The notes beneath the pieces are model-generated. The model had not been told where the DNA came from, ran no database searches, and was given only the letters and a program-made list of their open reading frames with translations. 64,000 nucleotides of DNA. It comes from JAAGZL01 sp050297535. GTDB lineage: Bacteria; Pseudomonadota; Gammaproteobacteria; Chromatiales; Chromatiaceae. Within the stretch, counting starts at the first letter, position 1. Every line of letters begins with the position of its first letter. The stretch is taken from contig JBNKSV010000001.1 in NCBI GenBank assembly GCA_050297535.1, positions 1 through 64,000 on the forward strand. The letters are read 5' to 3'. Made by a program: the position numbers and the translations under genes. Below, piece after piece: positions 33,731 to 41,198 of this stretch.

Positions 33731-34677
33731 CTGTTACCCCTGGCCCTAATGAGTTGGCTCAGTGATGACTCACCATCGGGCTCAGCCTTTTTATAACCTG
33801 TCTCGTTCAGCATTGCCTGTAGCATATCGCCTGCGTTTTGCGGGCGCAGCAGTGGGTCGATCTCCATGGCCCAGTCGATTATCTCCAGCAGATATGCGGG
33901 GTAGCGTCTTTTGAACGCTATAGCGGCCGGGCGCATGTTGTCTTTGGCGTGGCGCTCCACAGCGGATTGTGGTGATTTGCCATCTATGCAGGCGCGCATG
34001 GTAGCGCCTATGGCGTAGACATCGCTCCAGGGGCCGACGTAGCCTGCGGCATAGTATTGTTCGATCGGTGAAAACCCGGCGGTTACCACCTGGGAGCTTT
34101 GGCGTTGTCTGGTGGTGGCAATGCGGTGGGCCGCGCCAAAATCCAGCAGGAGTGGATCGCCGCCAGGACGCAAATGAATGTTGTATGGCTTTATGTCCAG
34201 GTGCAGTTGGCCCTTGTTGTGTACCAGGCTTAGGGCGTCGAGGATGGGTGGGAATACGGTCTTTAAAAATGTAGTGCTGAGACCGCCTTTGCGTCGTTTG
34301 ATGTAGTGGCCAAGATTCTTGCCGTACTCATAGTCCATCACCATGTAGGCGGTGTCATAACAGAGAAAGAAATTTCGTACATTTACGATGTTTGGATGTT
34401 TAAGCGAGGCCAAGGTCTTGGCCTCCTGGTAGAAGAGTTTGCGACCGTTATTCATGGCGGTGCGCTGTTCTTCGTCAGTTACGCATACTCGCATGTCACC
34501 GTTACCGCTGCGCATGGCAAGCTTTTTTGGCATGTATTCCTTGATGACTACCTGATCTTGGGTGTCTTCATCTTCGGCCAGGTAGATGAGACTGAAACCG
34601 CCGCTGCCGATCAGTTTGATGATCGTGTAGCAGTCAATTACAGTTCCCGGCGGGAGTGGTTCTCTTATTTTCTCCAT
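33727..34677 (-). CDS. Hanks-type Ser/Thr protein kinase
   Basis: A 316-residue soluble kinase. It has the glycine loop IGSGGFSLIY, Lys of VVIKEYMPK, Glu in YQEAKTL, the catalytic loop HLDIKPYN (Leu replaces the Arg of HRD, so it is a non-RD kinase), LDFGAA and the APE-region equivalent GFSPIEQY. No membrane helix or sensor domain is visible. It forms a two-gene unit with the PP2C phosphatase and diverges from yicC. Known relatives occur as kinase-phosphatase pairs in proteobacteria; substrates here are unknown. Confidence 0.92.
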   Translation of the reverse strand: MEKIREPLPPGTVIDCYTIIKLIGSGGFSLIYLAEDEDTQDQVVIKEYMPKKLAMRSGNGDMRVCVTDEEQRTAMNNGRKLFYQEAKTLASLKHPNIVNVRNFFLCYDTAYMVMDYEYGKNLGHYIKRRKGGLSTTFLKTVFPPILDALSLVHNKGQLHLDIKPYNIHLRPGGDPLLLDFGAAHRIATTRQRQSSQVVTAGFSPIEQYYAAGYVGPWSDVYAIGATMRACIDGKSPQSAVERHAKDNMRPAAIAFKRRYPAYLLEIIDWAMEIDPLLRPQNAGDMLQAMLNETGYKKAEPDGESSLSQLIRARGNR

Positions 34678-34785
34678 ATGGTCTCTATCAAGCTTGCCTC
34701 AAGCCAGTTATCATAACACCGAATCCGTGGATTTGTTTTTTCCTCTGAGCGTTTTGTGCGCCTGGTTATTAGTTAAGGAATACAC

Positions 34786-35652
34786 ATGATAAATAGCATG
34801 ACCTCTTTCGCGCGCCAAGAGTTTCGAGGCGATCTTGGCGGCCTGGTTTGGGAACTACGTTCGGTAAACCATAGATATCTGGAGGTTGCGGTGCGGCTGC
34901 CGGAGGAGTTCAGGGCGATAGAACCGGGCGTGCGCGAGCTGGTTTCCCAGAAGCTCGGGCGCGGCAAGGTGGATTGCAATCTCAGATTTGAGGCCGGTGC
35001 TGGCAGTGCCGCCGGGATAATGGTCAATGAACGCTTGGCGCTACAGGTCATAGAGGCGGCCAAGGAGATAGGCCATCTGCAGCATGAGGCGGTTCCGCCC
35101 CGCACCATAGATATCATGCGCTGGCCAGGGGTATTAGAGGCGGAGAAACAGGACTTCACTCCATTGCAGAGGCAGGCCCAGGAGCTATTATCAGAGGCAC
35201 TGGATAGCATGGTGGAGAATCGCCAACGTGAGGGAGCGAGACTGGCCGAGCTAATTCAACTGCGCTGCGCATCCTTACAGCAACAGGTGGATATAGTACG
35301 AGTACGTATGCCAGAAATATTGGCCGGGATGCGCGAGCGTCTGCGTACTAGACTGGAGGAGCTGGCGGGAGATCTGGATGAGGGCAGATTGGAGCAGGAG
35401 ATGGCGCTGTTGGCCCAGAAGCTGGATGTGGACGAAGAGATGGATCGACTGGAGTCACATCTGAAAGAGGTCGAGCAGGTACTGGAGCGTGATGAGCCGG
35501 TGGGCCGCAGGCTGGATTTTCTGATGCAGGAGCTGAACCGGGAGGCCAATACCCTGAGTTCGAAGTCCAACGATGCCGAAACCACCAAGGTTGCCGTAGA
35601 GATGAAGGTGCTGATTGAGCAAATGCGTGAGCAGGTGCAAAACATAGAGTGA
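34786..35652 (+). CDS. yicC: YicC family endoribonuclease
   Basis: A 288-residue protein of the YicC/YloC family. The N-terminus MINSMTSFARQEF is typical, as are LVWELRSVNHRYLEVAVRLPEEFR and the C-terminal RLDFLMQELNREANTLSSKS (quoted in short pieces). E. coli YicC is reported to affect RNA turnover. It sits directly before gmk, its usual neighbour. Confidence 0.93.
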   Translation: MINSMTSFARQEFRGDLGGLVWELRSVNHRYLEVAVRLPEEFRAIEPGVRELVSQKLGRGKVDCNLRFEAGAGSAAGIMVNERLALQVIEAAKEIGHLQHEAVPPRTIDIMRWPGVLEAEKQDFTPLQRQAQELLSEALDSMVENRQREGARLAELIQLRCASLQQQVDIVRVRMPEILAGMRERLRTRLEELAGDLDEGRLEQEMALLAQKLDVDEEMDRLESHLKEVEQVLERDEPVGRRLDFLMQELNREANTLSSKSNDAETTKVAVEMKVLIEQMREQVQNIE

Positions 35653-35711
35653 TAACGACTATTTGCATCTGTTAGAGTAATAACAACTTTACATCTGATT
35701 AAAGGTAAACG

Positions 35712-36326
35712 ATGTCAAAAGGAACCCTGTTTATGGTTTCTGCGCCATCCGGGGCAGGAAAAACCAGTCTGCTTAAGGAGTTGCTTGAGCATGACGATAT
35801 GCTGCATGTGTCGGTGTCTTATACCACGCGCCCCATGCGTCCCGGTGAAGTGGATGGCGAGGACTACCATTTCGTTAATCACGAAGAGTTCCTGCGCAAG
35901 GTGGAGGACGGCTCCTTCCTGGAGCATGCCAGGGTTTTCGACAACTACTACGGAACCGACCGGCGAGAGGTGTGCGAACAGCTGGATCAGGGTTTTGATG
36001 TCATATTGGAGATAGATTGGCAGGGGGCGCAGCAGATACGGGCGCACATGTTTGAGACCATATCCATCTTTATCCTGCCGCCCTGTGAGGAGACCCTGCG
36101 TCAACGTTTAGAGGGCAGGGGACAGGATGATGCCGAGGTGATAGAGAGGCGCATGAGTGCCGCCAAGGCCGAGATTTCGCACTACCAGGAATACGACTAT
36201 CTGGTGATTAACGAGGACTTTTATCGGGCGTTAGAGGAGATGAAGTCAATCGTTCTGTCCAACCGACTGCGTCAGGATCGGATGGCTGAGGTGCTGGAAC
36301 AGCGCCTTGGGAGTTTGATCTCGTAG
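35712..36326 (+). CDS. gmk: Guanylate kinase
   Basis: A 204-residue enzyme that phosphorylates GMP/dGMP to GDP/dGDP. The P-loop is SAPSGAGKTSL, and the GMP-binding blocks SYTTRPMRPGEVDGEDYHFV and EVILEIDWQGAQQIR are present (approximate). It has a strong A/T-rich leader with AAAGG before the ATG. It is followed by rpoZ and spoT, the standard order. Confidence 0.96.
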   Translation: MSKGTLFMVSAPSGAGKTSLLKELLEHDDMLHVSVSYTTRPMRPGEVDGEDYHFVNHEEFLRKVEDGSFLEHARVFDNYYGTDRREVCEQLDQGFDVILEIDWQGAQQIRAHMFETISIFILPPCEETLRQRLEGRGQDDAEVIERRMSAAKAEISHYQEYDYLVINEDFYRALEEMKSIVLSNRLRQDRMAEVLEQRLGSLIS

Positions 36327-36438
36327 GGAAATGGTATAACATACAACGCTTTTCTGCGGCCAGGTCCGGTTTTGGCCGTGTGTGGGTAATATTCCCCAGC
36401 CGCTTATATACGGTTCTGGGTTCACGGAGTACTAGAGA

Positions 36439-36738
36439 ATGGCACGAGTAACAGTTGAAGACTGTCTGGAACATGTCGATAACAGATTCGATCTGGTAGT
36501 GTTGGCCACCAAGCGCGCCAGGCAGTTGGCCAACGGTGTTGAGCCGCTGCTGCCGTGGAAGAATGATAAGCCAACCGTTATGGCCCTGCGTGAGATTGCC
36601 GAGGGGCTTATCCATGCAGATAACATAGAGCCTAAAGAAGAAGAGATAACGGATATCGAGGCTGCGGAAGAGGCATTCTTGGCTGCAGGAGAAGAGGTGG
36701 CGGCAGTTGACCGGTCTCAGGAGGATTTTGGCGGATAA
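36439..36738 (+). CDS. rpoZ: RNA polymerase omega subunit
   Basis: A 99-residue subunit. It begins MARVTVEDCLEHVDNRFDLV and contains ATKRARQLANG, the classic omega motif. The acidic C-tail is slightly longer than that of E. coli. A terminator follows, separating it from spoT. Confidence 0.97.
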   Translation: MARVTVEDCLEHVDNRFDLVVLATKRARQLANGVEPLLPWKNDKPTVMALREIAEGLIHADNIEPKEEEITDIEAAEEAFLAAGEEVAAVDRSQEDFGG

Positions 36739-36778
36739 GGTCTATTGCATAGATTACCTGTTACATACAGGGATTAGG

Positions 36779-36811
36779 AAAAGGCGCATGACCAAGGTCT
36801 GCGCCTTTTTA
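36779..36811 (+). terminator. Intrinsic terminator after rpoZ
   Basis: AAAAGGCGCA and TGCGCCTTTT (36779-36788 and 36800-36809) make a 10-bp stem with an 11-nt loop running into a T-tract. It lies 40 bp after rpoZ. Confidence 0.88.
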
Positions 36812-36858
36812 TTTGGTCTGGCACTTTTGACTCATTGGCCAGTGACGCCATGTACCGC

Positions 36859-36894
36859 TTAATAACCAGGCAATGATTGTTGCCTGGTTATTAA
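36859..36894. repeat. Perfect 15-bp inverted repeat upstream of spoT
   Basis: TTAATAACCAGGCAA (36859-36873) is followed after a 6-nt centre by its exact complement (36880-36894). No T-run follows on either strand beyond the stem itself. It lies 141 bp before the spoT ATG, in a 297-bp gap that otherwise holds only the rpoZ terminator. It could be an operator, an mRNA leader hairpin or a dispersed repeat. Confidence 0.6.
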
Positions 36895-37035
36895 TTTAAA
36901 ACAGTGGTTTAAGCATGTCGTTTTGACTAATATGTGAAAAGGCCGATGGTTACCGGAACTGGCGAAGAGTATCCATGGTCTTTCGGTTATAGGCGATAAA
37001 AAAGCATCATCAACATAGGTTGGCGCAGGTATTAG

Positions 37036-39225
37036 ATGGAGCAATTACAGACAAAACAACCGAAACAGGTAGCTAAGGACGATGTCTGGTCCAAAGAGGC
37101 AGACTCTCGCATCGCAGATCTTTGCGACTATCTTGGGACCTATCTGGAGCCTGATCAGATCAAGGAGGTCTACCGCGCCTATGTGTATGCCGCTCAGCAT
37201 CATTCCGATCAGAAACGCAAATCTGGCGAACCATATATTTGCCATCCCCTGGCGGTGGCGCGCATCCTGGCGGAGATGCAGCTGGATTATAAATGCCTCA
37301 TCGGGGCGATACTGCACGACGTTATCGAAGATACCAAGGCAACCAAAAAGAAGCTGGCCAAGGAGTTTGATGGTGAGATAGCGGATTTGGTCGACGGTGT
37401 CAGCAAGTTGACTAAGCTTGATTCCGTCTCGCACGCCGAGGCGCAGGCCGATAACGTGCGTAAGATGTTGCTGGCGATGACCAAGGATATCCGGGTCATC
37501 CTGATTAAACTGGCCGACCGGTTGCACAACATGCGCACCCTGGATGTTATGCGTCCGGACAAACGCAAGCGCATTTCCAACGAGACCCTGGATATATATG
37601 CCCCCATCGCAAATCGCCTGGGTCTGAATCACATCCGCCTGGAACTGGAAGAGCTATGTTTCTCAGCGGCCTGGCCTATGCGTTACCGGGTATTGCATAG
37701 ATCGGTAATGACCATGCGTGGCAATCGAAAGGAGTTGATGGGCCAAATTGAGGACGCTTTGCAGAACTGTTTGGAGGCGGAGGGGATTAACGCCATGGTG
37801 CAGAGCAGGGAGAAGCATCTGTACAGTATCTATAAAAAGATGCGGGATAAGAAGCGCTCCTTTAACGAGGTGGTAGACCTGTTCGGTTTCCGCATCATTG
37901 TGGATAAGGTAGATACCTGCTACCGAGTCCTGGGAATAATACACAACTTCTACAAGCCGGTTCCGGGAAGGTTTAAAGACTATATCGCCATACCCAAGGC
38001 CAATGGCTATCAATCCTTGCATACCTCCCTGATAGGTACACATGGCGTGCTGATTGAGGCGCAGATCAGAACCGAGGAGATGCATGAAATAGCCGAATCA
38101 GGTATTGCCGCGCACTGGCAGTATAAGAGCGAGGAAGAGGGCTCAGGTATAGCCCATACCCATGCCTCTGACTGGTTGAAGAACCTGTTGGATCTGCAAA
38201 AAGAGGCTGGCAACTCCATGGAGTTCTTGGAGAACGTGAAGGTCGATCTGTTTCCAGATGAGGTCCATGTGTTCACCCCTAAGGGCGGGATCAAGGTCCT
38301 GGCCAAGGGTGCTACTGTGGTGGATTTCGCCTACGCCGTGCACTCTGATGTTGGTAATCAATGCGTGGCCGCTCGGGTTGACCGGCAGCTGGTCCCACTC
38401 AGGACCAAGTTGCACAGCGGCCAGACCGTAGAGGTGATCACTGCTGAGGGGGCCAAGCCCAATCCGTCCTGGCTGGATTTTGTGGTGACCGGTAAGGCCA
38501 GGGCCAGTATTCGCGGTTATCTGAAGAACCTGAAACATCGGGAGGCGGTGGAGCTGGGACGCAGGATGTTGGAGCGTGGCCTGGAGGCCTATGGTCTCAC
38601 CATAGAGGAGGCGCAGGCCGATGGTATAAAGGACCTGCTCAAGGACTTCAAGCTCAAGAGCATGAACGATCTACTGGAAAAGATCGGTCTGGGTGACCGC
38701 ATGGCCTTGCTGGTGGCTAGACGCATAGCTGGTGACCGTAAGGTGGATCAGAATGAAGAGCCATTTCCGACCCAGGCGGCGCAGCCACTGATGATCAGCG
38801 GCACCGAAGGTATGGTGGTCAGTTTCGCCAAGTGTTGCCGCGCCATTCCCTGGGACAATATCGTGGCGGTATTCAGTCCCGGTAAGGGTATCGTTGTGCA
38901 TCGCCATGGGTGTCCGAATCTGGGTGAATTCCGCAGACATGGCGAGAACTGGATGGACGTGCGCTGGGTGGACGATATCGAGGGTGAATTTACCACCGAG
39001 GTTGGGGTCGAGGTTGGCAGTAAGCGCGGGGTGCTGGCTACGGTGGCCGCGACCTTCGCAGATATGGAATCGAACATCGAAAATCTTGAGATCAAGGAGC
39101 GGGATGGGCTCTCCTCCACCCTGGAATTCACCATCACGGTTCGCAACAGAAAACATCTGGCCAGCATTATCAGGCGGTTGCGTGCGTTGCCTGAGGTGAT
39201 GCGGATTACCAGGATGATGGGTTAA
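37036..39225 (+). CDS. spoT: Bifunctional (p)ppGpp synthetase/hydrolase SpoT
   Basis: A 729-residue alarmone enzyme. The HD hydrolase domain is intact (PYICHPLAVARIL, LHDVIEDT, DRLHNMRTL). The synthetase domain has the region GRFKDYIAIPKANGYQSLHT. A TGS domain (VFTPKGGIKVLAKGATVVDFAYAVH), a Zn-finger-like CCRAIPWDNIV segment and a C-terminal ACT domain follow. The intact HD site marks it as SpoT/Rel rather than RelA. Confidence 0.96.
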   Translation: MEQLQTKQPKQVAKDDVWSKEADSRIADLCDYLGTYLEPDQIKEVYRAYVYAAQHHSDQKRKSGEPYICHPLAVARILAEMQLDYKCLIGAILHDVIEDTKATKKKLAKEFDGEIADLVDGVSKLTKLDSVSHAEAQADNVRKMLLAMTKDIRVILIKLADRLHNMRTLDVMRPDKRKRISNETLDIYAPIANRLGLNHIRLELEELCFSAAWPMRYRVLHRSVMTMRGNRKELMGQIEDALQNCLEAEGINAMVQSREKHLYSIYKKMRDKKRSFNEVVDLFGFRIIVDKVDTCYRVLGIIHNFYKPVPGRFKDYIAIPKANGYQSLHTSLIGTHGVLIEAQIRTEEMHEIAESGIAAHWQYKSEEEGSGIAHTHASDWLKNLLDLQKEAGNSMEFLENVKVDLFPDEVHVFTPKGGIKVLAKGATVVDFAYAVHSDVGNQCVAARVDRQLVPLRTKLHSGQTVEVITAEGAKPNPSWLDFVVTGKARASIRGYLKNLKHREAVELGRRMLERGLEAYGLTIEEAQADGIKDLLKDFKLKSMNDLLEKIGLGDRMALLVARRIAGDRKVDQNEEPFPTQAAQPLMISGTEGMVVSFAKCCRAIPWDNIVAVFSPGKGIVVHRHGCPNLGEFRRHGENWMDVRWVDDIEGEFTTEVGVEVGSKRGVLATVAATFADMESNIENLEIKERDGLSSTLEFTITVRNRKHLASIIRRLRALPEVMRITRMMG

Positions 39226-39230
39226 ATCTT

Positions 39231-39335
39231 GCTCCCTCTCCCTTTGGGGGAGAAGGTTTGTGGATGAGGGGGAGAGTCATAGAATCCTCATTCACCCTAA
39301 TTCTCTTCTCAATCTTGTGAGAGGGGATAATCTGT
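39231..39335. repeat. CTCCCTCTCCCTTTGGG-type intergenic repeat
   Basis: The segment contains a pair CTCCCTCTCCC/GGGGGAGAAGG, a GATGAGGGGGAGAG copy and a complementary CCTCATTCACCC. The form is that of a widespread proteobacterial intergenic repeat. It fills most of the spoT-ridA gap. Confidence 0.5.
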
Positions 39336-39350
39336 TAAAAGGAGCATCAC

Positions 39351-39731
39351 GTGACTCGAGAGATCATCAATACCCCCAATGCACCCCAGGCCATCGGTAC
39401 CTATTCTCAGGCGGTGAAGAGCGGCGATCGGGTTTATCTGTCCGGGCAGATACCGCTGGTGCCGGAGACGATGGAGTTGGTTGCTGGAGATATTGAGGCG
39501 CAGATTCGGCGTGTGTTCGACAACCTACAGGCAGTGGCGCAGGCCGCCGGTGGTGACCTCAAAGACATGGTCAAGCTAAATGTGTATCTGACCGATCTGG
39601 CCAACTTCCCTCTAGTCAATCAGGTGATGGCGGAATATTTTACTGAACCCTATCCGGCCCGCGCCGCGGTGGGTGTGGCGGCACTACCAAAAGGTGCTGA
39701 GGTGGAGATGGATGGGGTTATGGAACTCTAA
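39351..39731 (+). CDS. ridA: RidA family enamine/imine deaminase
   Basis: A 126-residue YjgF/YER057c/UK114 protein that hydrolyses reactive 2-aminoacrylate-type intermediates. Family features are AIGTYSQAVKSGDRVYLSGQ, the catalytic Arg in PARAAVGVAALPKGAEVEMD and the usual length. The start is GTG, 7 nt after AAAGGAG. Position after spoT is a common gammaproteobacterial arrangement. Confidence 0.94.
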   Translation: MTREIINTPNAPQAIGTYSQAVKSGDRVYLSGQIPLVPETMELVAGDIEAQIRRVFDNLQAVAQAAGGDLKDMVKLNVYLTDLANFPLVNQVMAEYFTEPYPARAAVGVAALPKGAEVEMDGVMEL

Positions 39732-39738
39732 ATATAAC

Positions 39739-39768
39739 GGCAAAATAGGCCGTACTGGCCTATTTGCT
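39739..39768 (+). terminator. Hairpin after ridA
   Basis: AAATAGGCC and GGCCTATTT pair around GTACT, with the outer bases GC nearly extending the stem. No long T-run follows outside the stem, so termination is moderate. Confidence 0.5.
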
Positions 39769-39772
39769 GTAC

Positions 39773-39863
39773 GCCCATAAAAATCGTACACAGGTGCGCG
39801 AACCTGCTAGATTTTTATGGGCTTCATTGGTCTTCGACCAATGGCGGCACGTCCTTGTGCCGC
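39773..39863. repeat. Triple-hairpin intergenic element
   Basis: Three inverted repeats occur in a row. They are GCCCATAAAAATC/GATTTTTATGGGC (39773-39785 and 39810-39822), CATTGGTC-TTC-GACCAATG (39825-39843) and GCGGCAC/GTGCCGC (39844-39863). The element separates the convergent genes ridA and yjbQ. The arrangement suggests a REPIN/BIME-like unit. Confidence 0.6.
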
Positions 39864-39870
39864 TTGCCTT

Positions 39871-40284
39871 TTAATCACCCATAACGGTAACTGTTATCCG
39901 CCGCTGGTGCCCGTGGGCGCGGTGTTCCCAAAGATAGATCCCCTGCCAGGTGCCAAGGCCACTCCGGCCGTTACTGACCGGTATGGTCAGATCCATCTTG
40001 CTTAGAATAGAGCGGATGTGCGCCGGCATATCGTCCGGTCCCTCCATGGTATGGTCAAACCTGCGGTCGCCGTCTGGCACCAGATCTTCCATAAACCGCT
40101 CCAGGTCGGACCTCACAGAGGGGTCCGCGTTTTCACACAGCACCAGGGAGGCGCTGGTGTGGTGGATGAAGATATGGCAGAGGCCGGTATTTATCCCGGA
40201 GCGCGCAATAATCTGTTCCACCTCGCGGGTGATCTCATAGGTTCCGCGGCCGCGGGTGCTGGTCTGGAAGATCTCCTGAAACAC
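39871..40284 (-). CDS. yjbQ: YjbQ family protein (UPF0047)
   Basis: A 137-residue protein with the family motif CHIFIHHTSASLVLCENADPSV (cited by position about 36-57) and the C-terminal GTWQGIYLWEHR. YjbQ proteins have weak thiamine phosphate synthase activity in E. coli. The start is GTG immediately after the stop of the neighbouring thiamine-binding protein gene, so the two are coupled. Confidence 0.9.
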   Translation of the reverse strand: MFQEIFQTSTRGRGTYEITREVEQIIARSGINTGLCHIFIHHTSASLVLCENADPSVRSDLERFMEDLVPDGDRRFDHTMEGPDDMPAHIRSILSKMDLTIPVSNGRSGLGTWQGIYLWEHRAHGHQRRITVTVMGD

Positions 40285-40596
40285 CTAAGTGCCTTCTCCA
40301 ATCTTCTCCAGAACAGAATCCAGCTTACCTTGCATGCGGTTACTCTTGCCCTTGCGGATGTCAATCTTCAATGATGAGTAGACCCGGTCACAGCCTGACT
40401 TATCCAGTATTTCGTAGGCCACATGCACCAGACCCAAGGCCTGGAGCAGGTCTTCCGTTTCTATGATGGTTCCCATGGAGGTGAGTTGGTAGCTCATGCC
40501 GCTTTCATGGATCATCCTTATTATCTTGCTTACATACGGGCTTACGCTCTCACCCTTGTCGGTGGGGAACATGGCAAATTCAAGTAATACAGACAT
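40285..40596 (-). CDS. MTH1187 family thiamine-binding protein
   Basis: A 103-residue ferredoxin-fold protein. It starts MSVLLEFAMFPTDKGES and has VSPYVSKIIRMIHESGMSYQLTSMGTIIE, which match the MTH1187/YkoF-like (former DUF77) family, some of whose members bind thiamine. It is immediately upstream of yjbQ, and both products point to thiamine metabolism (inference). Confidence 0.88.
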   Translation of the reverse strand: MSVLLEFAMFPTDKGESVSPYVSKIIRMIHESGMSYQLTSMGTIIETEDLLQALGLVHVAYEILDKSGCDRVYSSLKIDIRKGKSNRMQGKLDSVLEKIGEGT

Positions 40597-40683
40597 TGCG
40601 GCACCTCCAGGAATTTAGCTGTCTAAAATCATTATTACAGCTATGCATCAGGCAATGCAAAGCCGCTTCCAGGATATAGCAAC

Positions 40684-41112
40684 ATGAGATTATGGTCATT
40701 GCACCCAAAATATCTGGACGCCAAGGGTTTAGTGGCCCTGTGGCGCGAGGCGTTGCTGGCCCAGGCGGTGCTGGCGGGAGAGACCAGCGGCTACAGAAAT
40801 CATCCCCAGTTGAACAGATTCAAACAGAGTACCGATCCCCTGTCCGCGATATCGACATATCTTTGGGGTGTATATCAGGAAGCGCTACGGCGTGGTTATG
40901 ACTTCGATATCTCTAAGATATCCAAGAGAGTAGGGATACAGCGTCTGCGGGTGACCAGGGGGCAGCTTGCCTATGAGATGCAGCATCTGCAAGACAAACT
41001 AAAGATTAGAGACGAAGAGGCTTTTCACGAAATAAAGGGCGTGCGTCTGTTAAAGGCGCATCCGATGTTTGACGTGGTTGCCGGGGATGTGGAGGATTGG
41101 GAGGTAAGATAA
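40684..41112 (+). CDS. Pyrimidine dimer DNA glycosylase family protein
   Basis: A 142-residue protein. It begins MRLWSLHPKYLDAKGLVALW and contains SGYRNHPQLNRF, matching the bacterial branch of the pyrimidine-dimer glycosylase/endonuclease V family (Pfam Pyr_excise). Members are proposed to start excision repair of UV dimers. It is divergent from the thiamine pair and 86 bp upstream of recG. Confidence 0.85.
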   Translation: MRLWSLHPKYLDAKGLVALWREALLAQAVLAGETSGYRNHPQLNRFKQSTDPLSAISTYLWGVYQEALRRGYDFDISKISKRVGIQRLRVTRGQLAYEMQHLQDKLKIRDEEAFHEIKGVRLLKAHPMFDVVAGDVEDWEVR

Positions 41113-41198
41113 GATCTAAACATCTTATCTTTGGTATCAGGATGAAACCATAGTGGCAAAAGATATATCATGGCCGTTGATTCTGAGAGTGGGTGCGT

